64,000 nt of DNA from Candidatus Hydrogenisulfobacillus filiaventi (GCA_902809825.1 LR778114.1:186001-250000), one strand, 5' to 3'; numbered from the stretch's first letter, positions 1 through 9,441 are shown. Numbers and translations: made by a program. The notes: a model not told the origin generated them from the letters alone.

Positions 1-843
1 ATAGAAGGGCGGCCAACCGCTGTCAGCCACTACCGCCACGGCAATCAGGACCATCAGCGGCAGGGTGGCCACCAGCAGGGCACTGCCCAGGAGGAGGTCG
101 AACAGGCGTTTCCCCCATGTCCGGGTCCAGGGGAGTGCTACCGGGGCCAGGGCCAGGTAGGGCCGTTCTCCCAGCACCGTCAGGCGGGCCTGGGCCACTA
201 GGCCGTCGTACACGGATGGTTGCCAGTAGCAAGGAATTCCCCGCGCCAAGGCCTCGATGAACAGGTGTTCCCGTAGGGACTGGGCGAGGTCGCCAGCCAG
301 CAGCAGGACGTCAGCCCGGGCCGGGGCACCCTCGGCGGCTGCCGCCGGTAGCTCCGTGAAGCGCGGGTGAGGGCCCAGTTCGGCGGGGGCCACGATGGGG
401 CCCCGATGACCGTCGGGGGAGACCTGGATCACCCGCGTCGGACGCTGCCCGAAGCGCCGTTCCTGGTAGAAACGGCGCCAGGCATAAAACAGCGGCAGCT
501 CCAGCAGCGCGGCCAGCAGGTAGACCGAGCGCGGCAGACCGATATCGGCCAGCAGGAATCCCGCCACCAGCAGGAGGGCGAACATCAGGCCCAGCCCCAG
601 CAGCAGCCGCCGTCGTAAGTCCCGCACCGGCCGCCAGCGTTCCTCGTACAGGTCGTAAGCGGCCAGCACCGCTACCGTCAGTCCGCTCAACCAAGGCGCC
701 AGGCGCAGATAGGCATCCCAGTTGTAGTCGGGGGGCAGGCCCTGGAAGCGGAGCAGGAAGGCGATCGCCACCCCGGTGTTGGCCAGGAGGATGTCGCCGG
801 CAACCAGGGCCAGACGCGACAGGGTCGCCGGCCGTCCTGTCAT
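1..843 (-). CDS. Polyprenyl-phosphate sugar-1-phosphate transferase (WbaP/EPS-type), 3' end outside window
   Basis: This is the N-terminal 281 residues of a probable initiating sugar-phosphate transferase, which would load the first sugar phosphate onto undecaprenyl phosphate at the membrane. The start is the ATG at 843, preceded by AAGGGGGAACAGC, and the frame stays open to the window edge. Visible parts are several N-terminal membrane helices (about residues 10-120), a soluble CoA-binding-like middle, and a new hydrophobic helix after W-T-R-T-W-G-K-R-L-F-D-L-L. That last string is the usual entry to the bacterial sugar transferase domain. The catalytic domain itself lies off the window. It is divergent from the O-antigen ligase-like gene at 1053, which fits an initiating enzyme at the edge of a polysaccharide locus. 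The family call rests on architecture and the K-R-x-F-D-x-x motif. Confidence 0.72.
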   Translation of the reverse strand, partial: MTGRPATLSRLALVAGDILLANTGVAIAFLLRFQGLPPDYNWDAYLRLAPWLSGLTVAVLAAYDLYEERWRPVRDLRRRLLLGLGLMFALLLVAGFLLADIGLPRSVYLLAALLELPLFYAWRRFYQERRFGQRPTRVIQVSPDGHRGPIVAPAELGPHPRFTELPAAAAEGAPARADVLLLAGDLAQSLREHLFIEALARGIPCYWQPSVYDGLVAQARLTVLGERPYLALAPVALPWTRTWGKRLFDLLLGSALLVATLPLMVLIAVAVVADSGWPPFY

Positions 844-1052
844 GCTGTTCCCCCTTCCCCGCCGCCGGTGTGCCGGGGCACATTCGTCGGTTTACCCATT
901 CGACGGGCGGGTGGAAATTCCTGTTGCGGGGCGCGGTTTTTGCCGCTTGTGGCAGGACTCCGGCAGGCGGGCCGCGAATAGGGGACATGCGAACGACTGT
1001 AGTCGACAACCGGAATGGGGGCCCGCGGGTGGCGGAACAGGAACGGCAACGT

Positions 1053-3695
1053 ATGAAACGGGATCTCGCGGGGCGCAGGGCCGCCCCCGCATCCGCCCGG
1101 GGGACGGCCTCCCGGGCACGGCTCAAGCCCCGTCCCCGGGGCGGGATTGGGCGGTACGCCGCCAGCTACGTGGTGCTGGCCCTGCTGCTGTTGGTCTGGC
1201 CTCAGGGGTTGTTCTCCCCATTGGCATTGGGGGCGCTGGCGGCGGCGGGCTTCCTGTGGGCCTTTGGCGGCTTCCTGCTAGCGGTGCTGCCGGGGCGAGC
1301 CTGGTGGGCCTTGACCCCCTGGCTGTTGGCCGGCCTGGGCTACGCGTTGGCCCTGGCCGGGCAGCCGGCGGACCTGGGCGTGGCCCAGCAGGGGGCGCTG
1401 TTGCACCTAACCCTGGTGCTGATGGCGGCGGCGGGCTGGGTGATGGTGGACGACGACGAGCGGCGCGCAGGACACCTGCTGGCCTGGGTGGGGTACATCG
1501 CCGCCCTCCTGGCCCTGGCGGTGGTCCTGTTCCAGGCCCGCTGGCTCCCGTTCCTGCAGGGGCTGCTCTTCACCGACCGCTGGGCCACCGTCTTCCAGTA
1601 CCCGGACACCGCGGGGGCGGTGTGGGGGGCCGGCTTCCTGGGTCTGGTCTTCTACCGCCCCGACACCGCCTGGGAGCGCTGGCTGGCGCGGGCGGCGCTG
1701 GTAACAGACGGCGCCGGCCTCATCCTCTCCCTCTCTCGCGGGGCCGACCTGGTCATGCCCTTGGCCCTGGCGGCGGGACTGGCGCTGGCGGCCCGGCGCG
1801 GTACCTGGACCCGCATCCTGAATCCACTGGCCCTGGGGGGCGCGGGTGCCCTACTCTTGAGCCTCGGCTGGCGCGGGCACGTGCCGGCTACCGGCTACGG
1901 CCCGCCGGTGTTCGTCGCGGCGGTGGCGGCCTGGGTGGCGGTCTGGAGCGGTCTCGAACGGTTGTGGGACCGGCTCCGGCTTTCACCCCGGGCGGCGGCA
2001 GGCCTGGCGGCCGGGGCCGGGGTGCTGCTGCTGGCTGCTCTCCTGGCGGTGGTGGTGGAGCGGGCCCACCGGCCGGTGGTCTTTACCGCTGCCGCCCCCT
2101 TTGCCATTGCCGCGCCCGATGGCGCGGCGGCGGGGGCGCAGGTGACGGTGCGGGTGACCGCCCCCGCCACCCTCGCCATCTATGCGGACAGCCGGTACGA
2201 CAACCGCACCCTGCTGGCCAGCCGGCCGGTGTCCGGTACGGCCAGGGTGGCGGTGCCGCGCTTGCCGGCGGGCGCGGCGGCGGTGCGCTTTACCCTCACC
2301 CCGGCCCATGGCGGCAGCGCCGCCCTGCTGGCCATGCGCCTCAGCGGCGGCCAGAGCGGGCCCTATGTGCTCGACCCCTGGTTCGTGCACGTGCTGCCCC
2401 GGGCGTTGTACACCCGTCTCCTGGAGGTGAACGGCCGCCAGCTCAGCATCTGGCAGCGGGCGGTGTTCGTGCATGACGGGCTGCGCATGGCCCTGGCCCG
2501 ACCGCTTCTGGGCTGGGGAGCCGGCGGCTGGGCGGCCGGGTACCGCCAGTACCAGAGCCTGCCCTACGTCTCCCGGGAGGTGCACAACGGCTGGGTGCAA
2601 TGGTGGGACGACGGAGGTATCCTGGCCGCCGCCGGCTTTGCCGGCCTCCTGGGCGGGCTGTTGTGGGCGGCCTGGCGCGGTCTGCGCGGGCGGCTGGATC
2701 CGGACCTGCGCTGGCCGGCGGCGGGGCTGGCGGCCGTCAGCACCGCCCTCCTGGCCCACAGCATCGTGGACTGGGACTTCTCCTTTTTCTGGGATGAGCT
2801 GCTGGTGGCGGCGGCCTGGACCGCCCTCATGCGGGTGACCTGGGGGGAGGGGGAAGAGGTGAGTGCCCTTACCTCCTATCCCCGGGTGTGGGCGGTGGGC
2901 CTGGCGTCTTTCGGCCTGGCGGTGCTGAGCTTCCTGCTGGCCGGGGCTCAACAGGACTTGAACCGCGCCAACCTGGCCCTCACCCGCAAGCAGCCGGCCC
3001 AGGTCATCCTGACCGACCTCAACCGGGCGCTGGCGGCCGACCCGGACTTGGGCGAAGCCGCCGCCATGAAGGCCCAGGTCCTGGGCCTGGTCCTTGCCCA
3101 GAGCAAGAGCCCGGTCACTGCCGCCACCCTGGGCAACATTGCCGGGGACTTCAACCGGGCGGTAGCCCTCAATCCTACCAACCCCAACCTGCGGGTGGCC
3201 TACGGCAACTACCTCACCCAGCAGCGGCAGTTTGCACAGGCGGTCAGCCAGTACCAGGCGGCCCAGGCCCTGGCCCCCATGAAGCTGGCCACGGTGCAGG
3301 GGGCCCTCACCGGGGACTACGATGTGCTGGCCCAGGCCCTCATCGCCGGCAACCGGGAGGGAGCGGTGCTGGGGGCAGCCGCCCTGCGCCAGGGGGTGGC
3401 GGCCTACGCCCGCACCCGGGCGGCCATTCCCGCGGGCATGGTGGCCAACCTGACCCTGCCGCCCTTAAGCGGGGCGGCGCGGCTGGCGCAGGGAGTGGCG
3501 GACCTCCTGAACGGGCGGACGGCAGCCGGCACCGTCATCCTCCAGGGCAACTTCGGCAACGCGCAGCTGAACGCCGCCGCCCGGGCCTGGCTGGCGATGG
3601 CCGGGTTTATTGCCCATCATCAGGCCGTAAAGGGGGCGACCGGGCTGCCGGGATTGGCCTACCGGCTGGTGCAGTATGGCATCTGGAAATCCTGA
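1053..3695 (+). CDS. O-antigen ligase/polymerase-like membrane protein with C-terminal TPRs
   Basis: This is a membrane protein of about 880 residues. Ten or more hydrophobic helices fill the first two thirds. A large external loop lies between about residues 360 and 470. The Wzy_C-like signature follows, with LLGWGAGGW and later REVHNGWVQWWDDGG. The C-terminal 250 residues are soluble and look like TPR helices (NRALAADPDLGEA, NRAVALNPTNPNL). Family members join or polymerise polysaccharide chains outside the membrane. The frame is open upstream to 870. I prefer the ATG at 1053 (GGAACGG upstream), with 987 as an alternative. It overlaps the next gene by 20 bases, so the two are probably cotranscribed. 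Whether it is a ligase, a polymerase or a protein O-oligosaccharyl transferase cannot be told from sequence. Confidence 0.8.
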   Translation: MKRDLAGRRAAPASARGTASRARLKPRPRGGIGRYAASYVVLALLLLVWPQGLFSPLALGALAAAGFLWAFGGFLLAVLPGRAWWALTPWLLAGLGYALALAGQPADLGVAQQGALLHLTLVLMAAAGWVMVDDDERRAGHLLAWVGYIAALLALAVVLFQARWLPFLQGLLFTDRWATVFQYPDTAGAVWGAGFLGLVFYRPDTAWERWLARAALVTDGAGLILSLSRGADLVMPLALAAGLALAARRGTWTRILNPLALGGAGALLLSLGWRGHVPATGYGPPVFVAAVAAWVAVWSGLERLWDRLRLSPRAAAGLAAGAGVLLLAALLAVVVERAHRPVVFTAAAPFAIAAPDGAAAGAQVTVRVTAPATLAIYADSRYDNRTLLASRPVSGTARVAVPRLPAGAAAVRFTLTPAHGGSAALLAMRLSGGQSGPYVLDPWFVHVLPRALYTRLLEVNGRQLSIWQRAVFVHDGLRMALARPLLGWGAGGWAAGYRQYQSLPYVSREVHNGWVQWWDDGGILAAAGFAGLLGGLLWAAWRGLRGRLDPDLRWPAAGLAAVSTALLAHSIVDWDFSFFWDELLVAAAWTALMRVTWGEGEEVSALTSYPRVWAVGLASFGLAVLSFLLAGAQQDLNRANLALTRKQPAQVILTDLNRALAADPDLGEAAAMKAQVLGLVLAQSKSPVTAATLGNIAGDFNRAVALNPTNPNLRVAYGNYLTQQRQFAQAVSQYQAAQALAPMKLATVQGALTGDYDVLAQALIAGNREGAVLGAAALRQGVAAYARTRAAIPAGMVANLTLPPLSGAARLAQGVADLLNGRTAAGTVILQGNFGNAQLNAAARAWLAMAGFIAHHQAVKGATGLPGLAYRLVQYGIWKS

Positions 3696-5121
3696 GCAGC
3701 GGGAAGTGGCCTCCCTCGGTTCCTTCCTGGGTGTGGAGGGGCTGGGAGCCTGGAGCTGGACGCTGGCCTTCACGGCGGTGCTGACCGCCCTGGGCATCGC
3801 CCGCCTACAGCTGGGCATGGCGGGGACGGAGGGCCTGGCGGGGCTGGAGCAGAGCCTGTATCTGTTGTGGACGCGGGGCGGGGGGGCCATCGCCTCCTGG
3901 ACCGGGGACCCGGTGCTGACCCAGGGCACCCCGGCCGGGCTGTGGCTGCTGGCGCCGGTGCTGGCCGCGGGCGGGACGGGGGCTCTCTTGACGCTGCAGG
4001 CCCTGGCCTTGGGCAGCGGTTATCTTTTGCTCACCCGGCTGGGCCGCCGCTGGGGGGTCCCCCCGGCCACCGCCCGTCTGGTGGGGGTGGCCTATCTGCT
4101 GTCACCCGTGGTGTGGGGGGCAGCCCTGGCTGATATGCATCCCGCGGTCCTGGCGGTGCCGTTCCTGCTGGGGGTGGTGTGGGCGGTGGCGGCCGACCGG
4201 CGGGTAGCCTTCCGGCTGCTGGCGGCCGGGTTGCTCCTCTTTCTGCCGGCGGCCCCCTTGGCCTTGGTTGGCGTGGCAGGGGTCCTGGCCCTGCACCGGC
4301 GCTGGGGCTGGGCCCTAGAGGCGGTGCTGTGGGGGGCGGCGGCTGCCGGGCTGGATGCGGCCTGGTGGGGGCGGGGCAGCCTCGACCTCCTGACCCGCAC
4401 CTGGTTTGGAGCGGATGGGGCCACGCCGGCGGCCGTGCTGCGGGCCTGGGGGGCAGACCCCGCCCGGCTCCTGGCCTGGGCGCGCTCGTTGCGGGCGTGG
4501 GAGTACCTGGTGTGGATGCTGGGGCCGCTGGCGGTCCCGCTCACGGCCGGCTGGTTGCGGGGTCGGCTCAGCGCTTGGCTGCTGCCGGCGGCTCTGCTGC
4601 TGGCGGCCAGCCTGGCCGCGACCGCCCCGGCCGCCACTTCGCCCTTCCTGCCCTGGAGCCTGCCTGCGGTGGCGTTCCTGTACGTGGCTGCCCTTTCCAT
4701 GCTGCGGGGGCTGGCGCCTGGCCGCACCGCCCCGCTGCTGGGGGGCCTTACGGCTTGCCTGTTCCTGGCCGTCTTCGGCTATCATCAACGGCAGACGGTA
4801 TGGAGCCGGCGGCCGCCAGCGGGGACGGTCCTGGCGGCGGCGGTGGCCGTGGTGCCGCCGCGGGCGCCGGTGGTCACCCAGGCCTTCCTGGCGCCCTTCT
4901 TGGCCGGCCGCGGTCGCCTCTGGCTGCCGGCGGCGGCACCAGCCCAGGTGCCGGCCGGCACCTATCTGGTGCTGGAGCCGGGCTATTCCTCCGGCAGCGA
5001 ACCGGCGGGGGCGGCCGCTGCCTGGGCGACGCAGGCTGCCACGGCGGGGGCACCGGTGGTCTTCCGGCAGGACGGACTGGTGGTCTACCGCACGGTGCGG
5101 CCGCTGGCGCGGCCAGTGTAG
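3676..5121 (+). CDS. DUF2079-like multipass membrane protein
   Basis: This 481-residue protein has around ten membrane segments. Near residue 150 the string ALADMHPAVLAVPFL resembles the conserved D-x-H-P region of DUF2079 membrane proteins, a family related to GT-C-type glycosyltransferases. The C-terminal 100 residues are an outside-facing soluble part containing V-V-T-Q-A-F-L-A-P and L-E-P-G-Y. Its start lies inside the 3' end of the ligase-like gene, and the ABC exporter follows 30 bases downstream, so it belongs to the polysaccharide operon. A lipid-linked sugar transferase role is a reasonable guess from context, but no catalytic residue is proven. Confidence 0.6.
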   Translation: MASGNPEQREVASLGSFLGVEGLGAWSWTLAFTAVLTALGIARLQLGMAGTEGLAGLEQSLYLLWTRGGGAIASWTGDPVLTQGTPAGLWLLAPVLAAGGTGALLTLQALALGSGYLLLTRLGRRWGVPPATARLVGVAYLLSPVVWGAALADMHPAVLAVPFLLGVVWAVAADRRVAFRLLAAGLLLFLPAAPLALVGVAGVLALHRRWGWALEAVLWGAAAAGLDAAWWGRGSLDLLTRTWFGADGATPAAVLRAWGADPARLLAWARSLRAWEYLVWMLGPLAVPLTAGWLRGRLSAWLLPAALLLAASLAATAPAATSPFLPWSLPAVAFLYVAALSMLRGLAPGRTAPLLGGLTACLFLAVFGYHQRQTVWSRRPPAGTVLAAAVAVVPPRAPVVTQAFLAPFLAGRGRLWLPAAAPAQVPAGTYLVLEPGYSSGSEPAGAAAAWATQAATAGAPVVFRQDGLVVYRTVRPLARPV

Positions 5122-5151
5122 CGTCCTGCAGATACGGAAGGGGGGATCGGG

Positions 5152-6006
5152 GTGCAGGTGGAAATCACGGCCGCGGGGGCGTCGCTCACCGCCGGGGTGC
5201 GGGCACGGTGGGCGCGACTGCGGCTGCGGGCCCACAGCTTGGCCGCCTGGCTGGAACTCATCCGCAACCTGGCGGTGCGGGATGTGGAGACCCGCTACAA
5301 GCATTCCCTGCTGGGTCTTTACTGGGCCCTCATCAATCCCCTCATTACGGCTGCTATCTTCAGCTTCGTGTTCGGGGTCATCTTTCACGCCAGCTCCAAG
5401 CCCATCCCCTACGTGGTCTTCCTGCTCGCTGGTCTCACCTTCTGGAACTTCTTTGCCAACGGGGTGCTCTCCGCGACGGGGTCCATCACCGGCAACGCCG
5501 CCCTTTTGGCCAAGATCTACTTTCCGCGGGTGGTGCTGCCCACGGCGGCGGTGCTCGCCCGCTTGATCGACTTTGGCTTCTCGCTGGTGGTGCTGGCGGT
5601 GTTCATCGTCTTGTACCGGGTGCCGGTGCACCTCGGGACCGCCGGAGGTCTGCTCCTGCTGATGGGCTTGGAGGTGGCCTTTACCCTGGGGATGGGGTAT
5701 CTGACCGCGGCCCTCAATGTGCTCTACCGGGATGTCGCCCAGCTCATCGGGCTGGTGCTGATGGTGTGGATGTATCTGTCCCCTGTCATGTACGCCGTGG
5801 ACGGGCTCCCCGCCGGGTTGCGGGCGGTCCTGCTCTTAAACCCGCTGGGGGCGCTGCTGGAGGCGGAGCGCGACCTGCTCTTTGCCGGGCACCTGGGGAC
5901 CAGCGGCATCGACCTGTGGGCCAGCGCGGCTTGGACGGCCCTGGTCTTTGTCGGGGGGCTGGCGGTGTTTAAACGCATCGAGCCCCTATTTGCCGAGGTG
6001 ATGTGA
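5152..6006 (+). CDS. ABC-2 type polysaccharide export permease (Wzm/TagG-like)
   Basis: This 284-residue permease starts at GTG 5152 after a GGGGGA ribosome site. A short cytoplasmic N-terminus contains NLAVRDVETRYKHSLLG, the coupling-helix region typical of Wzm/TagG permeases. About six membrane helices follow, and LMVWMYLSPVMYAVDGLP is the characteristic segment before the last helices. It should form the membrane channel that moves an undecaprenyl-linked glycan across the cytoplasmic membrane, paired with the ATPase that begins 2 bases after its stop. The order permease-ATPase-glycosyltransferases is the standard one for ABC-dependent O-antigen, teichoic acid or S-layer glycan loci. Confidence 0.9.
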   Translation: MQVEITAAGASLTAGVRARWARLRLRAHSLAAWLELIRNLAVRDVETRYKHSLLGLYWALINPLITAAIFSFVFGVIFHASSKPIPYVVFLLAGLTFWNFFANGVLSATGSITGNAALLAKIYFPRVVLPTAAVLARLIDFGFSLVVLAVFIVLYRVPVHLGTAGGLLLLMGLEVAFTLGMGYLTAALNVLYRDVAQLIGLVLMVWMYLSPVMYAVDGLPAGLRAVLLLNPLGALLEAERDLLFAGHLGTSGIDLWASAAWTALVFVGGLAVFKRIEPLFAEVM

Positions 6007-6007
6007 G

Positions 6008-7186
6008 ATGCGGGGGGTGTGGGCGGAGGGAGTCTCAAAGCGGTTCCTCCTGCGCCGGGACCGGGCCGATAGCGTCGGGCAGCTGCTGGTGCGCATGCTG
6101 CCCGGCCGGCGGCCGCCGCCGGCCGAACCCTTCTGGGCGCTCAAGGACGTCTCCTTCCGGCTCCCCCTGGGCCGGAGCCTCGGCATTGTGGGCAACAACG
6201 GCTCCGGCAAGAGCACGCTCCTAAAGATTCTAACCCGGACCATGCTGCCCACCAGCGGGCAGGTGGCGGTGGAGGGGCGGACCTCCGCCCTGATTGAGCT
6301 GGGGGCTGGCTTTCATCCCGACTTCACCGGGCGGGAGAACATCTACCTCAATGCCTCCATCCTGGGCATCCGGCGTCGTGAGGTGGACCGCCACCTGGAC
6401 GATATCATCGACTTCGCGGGCATTCGCCCCTTCATCGACACCCCGGTTAAGTATTACTCCTCCGGCATGCATGCCCGCCTGGGCTTCTCGGTCGCCATTC
6501 ACGTGGAGCCCGAGATCCTGATCGTGGACGAGGTGCTGGCAGTAGGGGATGAGGCCTTTCAACAGCAGTGTATGGACCGGATCTATGCCATGAAACGGCA
6601 GGGGGTCAGCATCCTCCTTGTCTCCCACGACCTGGGGTCGGTCGAGCGCCTGATGGACGAGGCCATCTGGCTCGACCGGGGCGTGATGCAGGCCCAGGGC
6701 CGGCCGGCCCTGGTGGTGGAGGCCTATCGGCGCTCCCACCTGGAGGCCCCGGTATCGCCAGATTCGGCTCCTGAGGCCTCGCCCGGGCTCCTGCAGGCCG
6801 CCTGGCTGGAGGTGGACGGGAGACCGGTGGAGGTGGTGCCCTCCGGGTCCGCTGTGACCGTCGTCCTGGAGTGGGACAACCCCGACCAGCCGGTGGAACG
6901 CCACTTGGTCCTTAGCCTGCGGCGGCCGGACGGGTTGGCCATCCTGGAAATCTCGAGTCTGAGGGATGGCCGGCCTCCGCTCCGGCTGGGGCTCGGGCGG
7001 GCCCGGACCCGGCTCCATATCCCGGCCCTGCAGCTGGCCAGCGGGCGGTACGAGGTACACGCCGAGGTTCTGGATGTCCAGGGCCGGCGCCTGGAGGAGC
7101 ATCATCCTCTTACAGAGGTGCGGGTGCAGAGTCTCAAGGGTGCAGGGGGCCTGCTGGTCCTGCCCCACGAATGGAGGGCGGGGTAG
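6008..7186 (+). CDS. Polysaccharide ABC transporter ATPase with Wzt-like C-terminal domain
   Basis: This 392-residue ATPase drives glycan export with the upstream permease. Walker A is GNNGSGKST (about residue 62), the signature is YSSGMHARLGF, and Walker B is ILIVDEVLAVGDEAF with a following switch His in LLVSHD. After residue 250 there is a separate beta-rich domain (HLVLSLRRPDGLAILEI), as in Wzt proteins where it recognises the modified end of the polysaccharide chain. The ATG at 6008 follows GAGGTGATGTGAG, which includes the stop of the permease gene, so translation is likely coupled. The presence of the C-terminal domain suggests that chain length or end capping is controlled before export. 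Confidence 0.93.
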   Translation: MRGVWAEGVSKRFLLRRDRADSVGQLLVRMLPGRRPPPAEPFWALKDVSFRLPLGRSLGIVGNNGSGKSTLLKILTRTMLPTSGQVAVEGRTSALIELGAGFHPDFTGRENIYLNASILGIRRREVDRHLDDIIDFAGIRPFIDTPVKYYSSGMHARLGFSVAIHVEPEILIVDEVLAVGDEAFQQQCMDRIYAMKRQGVSILLVSHDLGSVERLMDEAIWLDRGVMQAQGRPALVVEAYRRSHLEAPVSPDSAPEASPGLLQAAWLEVDGRPVEVVPSGSAVTVVLEWDNPDQPVERHLVLSLRRPDGLAILEISSLRDGRPPLRLGLGRARTRLHIPALQLASGRYEVHAEVLDVQGRRLEEHHPLTEVRVQSLKGAGGLLVLPHEWRAG

Positions 7187-7189
7187 GCG

Positions 7190-8359
7190 ATGGCGGCTCA
7201 TTTGCATCCGAACTCCGCTGCCGCCGGCGGCCGGCTGCCGGTGGTGGCGGTGGATGCCCGTTACGGTTTGCGGGCCATTCGTCGGGGTATTGGGGAGTAC
7301 GTCTACCGGCTGATGGAGGCCTTGGCCCCCCTTCCTAAGCCGTACCAGCTGGTGCTGTTCGGGGACGGCAGTGCCGACCCCGGGGTGGTGCGGTATTTCC
7401 GGCAGTGGTACCCGGTGCACATCCTGCGCGCACCTAATTTTCTGCTCTGGGAGCAGCTGGTGTGGCCGCGGGCCTTGCGGGCCCTGCCCGGTTTAGCCCT
7501 GGTGCATGGTACCGCCAATATCGGCCCCTGGGGCCGCTGGCCCCTGGTCCTCACCGTGCATGATGTCATCGAATGGCACCGGGGCCGGGATTTCCCGGGG
7601 CACCTTACGCTGCGGCATCGGCTGAGCCGGACCTACCGGATGGGGACGTTGGCGGTGCAGGCCCGCCGGGCGAGGCTGGTCCTGACGGTCTCACAGCATG
7701 CGCGTACCGATATCGGGCGGGTGCTCCGGGTCCCAGAGCGCCGGATCCGGGTGGCCCCACTGGGTTCCAAATGGGCCGACGGCGGACTTGGCTGGGCGGG
7801 CGACCGAGAGTCCCGTCCTTACCTCCTGGCCCTAGGGGCCGTGGACCCACGGAAGAACCTGGAGGGCCTCCTTCGGGCTGCGGCTGCGGTACGGGTGCCC
7901 GATTTCCGCCTCGAGGTGGTGGGGGTGGAGCCCGGCGGGCTCACGGCTGTGCGCACCCGCGTCGCCGCCCTGGGCCTGGAGAAGCGCGTAGCAGTGGAGG
8001 GGATGGTTAAGGACGCGGTCCTTCGCGAGCGGGTCCGGCGGGCTCGGGGTTTCGTGTACCCTTCGTACTACGAAGGATTCGGGCTACCGGTGCTTGACGC
8101 GATGATCCTGGGAGTGCCGGTGGTGGCCAGCCGTACCACGGCCGTGGGGGAGCTGGGGGGCTCCGCCGTGCTGGGATTTAACCCCGCCGATCCGGAAGAG
8201 ATGGCGCGGGCGCTCACCCGCCTGTGGGAGGATGCAGCCCTCCGGGCTGCACTTTCGGCTGCCGGGCGGGCACGGGCGCAGACCTTCTCCTGGGCTCGCA
8301 CCGCCGCGGCTACCCATGCTGCCTACCTCGAGGTCCTGGGCCTGGTGGCCGGGCCGTGA
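7190..8359 (+). CDS. Glycosyltransferase family 4 (GT-B fold)
   Basis: This is a 389-residue retaining glycosyltransferase of the GT4 type, expected to add a sugar from a nucleotide donor to the growing lipid-linked glycan at the inner membrane face. The N-terminal domain has RYGLRAIRRGIGEYVYRL, the acceptor-side glycine loop. The middle has LALGAVDPRKNLEGLL, and the C-terminal donor site has YPSYYEGFGLPVLDAM with the E-x7-E spacing of the family. It starts 3 bases after the ATPase gene, and its stop overlaps the GTG of the next transferase, so it is in the same operon. The donor sugar cannot be named. Confidence 0.88.
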   Translation: MAAHLHPNSAAAGGRLPVVAVDARYGLRAIRRGIGEYVYRLMEALAPLPKPYQLVLFGDGSADPGVVRYFRQWYPVHILRAPNFLLWEQLVWPRALRALPGLALVHGTANIGPWGRWPLVLTVHDVIEWHRGRDFPGHLTLRHRLSRTYRMGTLAVQARRARLVLTVSQHARTDIGRVLRVPERRIRVAPLGSKWADGGLGWAGDRESRPYLLALGAVDPRKNLEGLLRAAAAVRVPDFRLEVVGVEPGGLTAVRTRVAALGLEKRVAVEGMVKDAVLRERVRRARGFVYPSYYEGFGLPVLDAMILGVPVVASRTTAVGELGGSAVLGFNPADPEEMARALTRLWEDAALRAALSAAGRARAQTFSWARTAAATHAAYLEVLGLVAGP

Positions 8360-9438
8360 AGCGGGTGCTGGTGGTGGCGGGGGTCTGGCCCTGGCCGCCC
8401 GACCAGGGGGACCGGGTGCGGCTGGCCGGCATCCTGGGCGTGCTCACCCGGCGGGCGGCGGTCACCCTGGCCGCCCCGCCGGGCCCGGAACCGGCCCCGG
8501 TGCCCCTGGAGGTGGTGGCCCTCCCGGTACGGCGCCGGCCTCTCATGGCCCTGCTGCATGCGGGATGTCCGGCGGCGGTCGGGCTCCGGTGGGACCCGGC
8601 CCTCACCCGCCAGGTGGCGGCCCTGGCCGGGGCAGCCGACGCCGTGTGGGTGTACGGGCTCGGGGCCACGGCGTGGCTGCCCCCGAAGCCCGTGCAGGTT
8701 CCAGCGGTGGTGGACCTGGTCGACGCCCTCGACCGCTACTATCTTGGGCGGTGGCGACACACCGGGAGCCCCCTCTGGGCCTGGGAGGCCTGGAAGACCC
8801 GCCGCTGGCAGGCGCGCCTGGCCCGGCGGTGGATGCTCAATGTGGTGAGCCCGGCCGACCGCGCTGTCCTGCCCGGCTGGGCGCGGGTATGGGTGACCGG
8901 GAACGGCTGCGGGGCCGCCGGCCCGCCGGGGAGCCGGAACCCGGAGCCAGGCCGCGCGGTCACGGTGGGGCACTGGCGCTACCCGCCCAACGCCGGCGGA
9001 CTCCGCTGGTTCCTACGCGCCGTCTGGCCCCGGGTGCGCCGGCGCGTGCCCGGGGCCGTGCTCGACGTGGTGGGAAAGGGCGCGCCGGGCTGGGCGGCCG
9101 GACCGGGGGTGCGGGTGCGGGGCTGGGTGCCGGACCTGGCGGCGGTCTACGCCGCCGCCCGGGTAGCGGTGGCGCCCGTCCTGGAGGGCAGCGGGGTGAA
9201 GAACAAGGTGCTGGAGGCGCTGTGCCACGGCGTCCCGGTGGTGACCACCCCGGTGGGGGCCGAGGGTCTCCCGTCGGGGCCGGGCCTATGGGTGCGGGAA
9301 GGCACCGAAGCATGGGAGGAAGCCGTGGCCACGGCCCTGACCACGCCGGAGCTGCCCGTACCCGTGCCGCCGCCCTCCTGGGAGGCGGCCCTGGCCCCCC
9401 TGGTGGAGGCCCTCCTGGGTGCGGCCGGGGAGGGGTAA
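8356..9438 (+). CDS. Glycosyltransferase (GT4, exopolysaccharide-type)
   Basis: The start is GTG 8356, overlapping the TGA of the preceding gene (GTGA), and gives 360 residues. The N-terminus VKRVLVVAGVWPWPPDQGDRVR carries the P-P-D-x-G-D-R-x-R pattern of exopolysaccharide-associated GT4 enzymes. The donor half shows VVGKGAP, RGWVPDLAAVYAAA and EGSGVKNKVLEALCHG, a typical donor-binding helix. It lies in the operon of three transferases downstream of the ABC exporter. The frame is open further upstream, to 8224, but that part is out of register with GT4 structure and overlaps a real gene. Confidence 0.83.
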   Translation: MKRVLVVAGVWPWPPDQGDRVRLAGILGVLTRRAAVTLAAPPGPEPAPVPLEVVALPVRRRPLMALLHAGCPAAVGLRWDPALTRQVAALAGAADAVWVYGLGATAWLPPKPVQVPAVVDLVDALDRYYLGRWRHTGSPLWAWEAWKTRRWQARLARRWMLNVVSPADRAVLPGWARVWVTGNGCGAAGPPGSRNPEPGRAVTVGHWRYPPNAGGLRWFLRAVWPRVRRRVPGAVLDVVGKGAPGWAAGPGVRVRGWVPDLAAVYAAARVAVAPVLEGSGVKNKVLEALCHGVPVVTTPVGAEGLPSGPGLWVREGTEAWEEAVATALTTPELPVPVPPPSWEAALAPLVEALLGAAGEG

Positions 9439-9441
9439 GCC

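Noticed and set aside
311-1126. Long minus-strand frame over the left-edge transferase and the start region of the ligase-like gene
   Set aside because: Its translation is Arg/Pro/Gly-rich and overlaps a frame with clear membrane helices and a better ribosome site, so it is a GC-rich shadow.
1983-2951. 322-codon minus-strand frame inside the ligase-like gene
   Set aside because: His/Gln/Arg-rich with no domain and fully antisense to a well-supported membrane protein.
4179-5972. 597-codon plus-strand frame across the DUF2079 gene and permease
   Set aside because: Gly/Ala/Arg repeats without hydrophobic pattern; both underlying genes have strong motifs in other frames.
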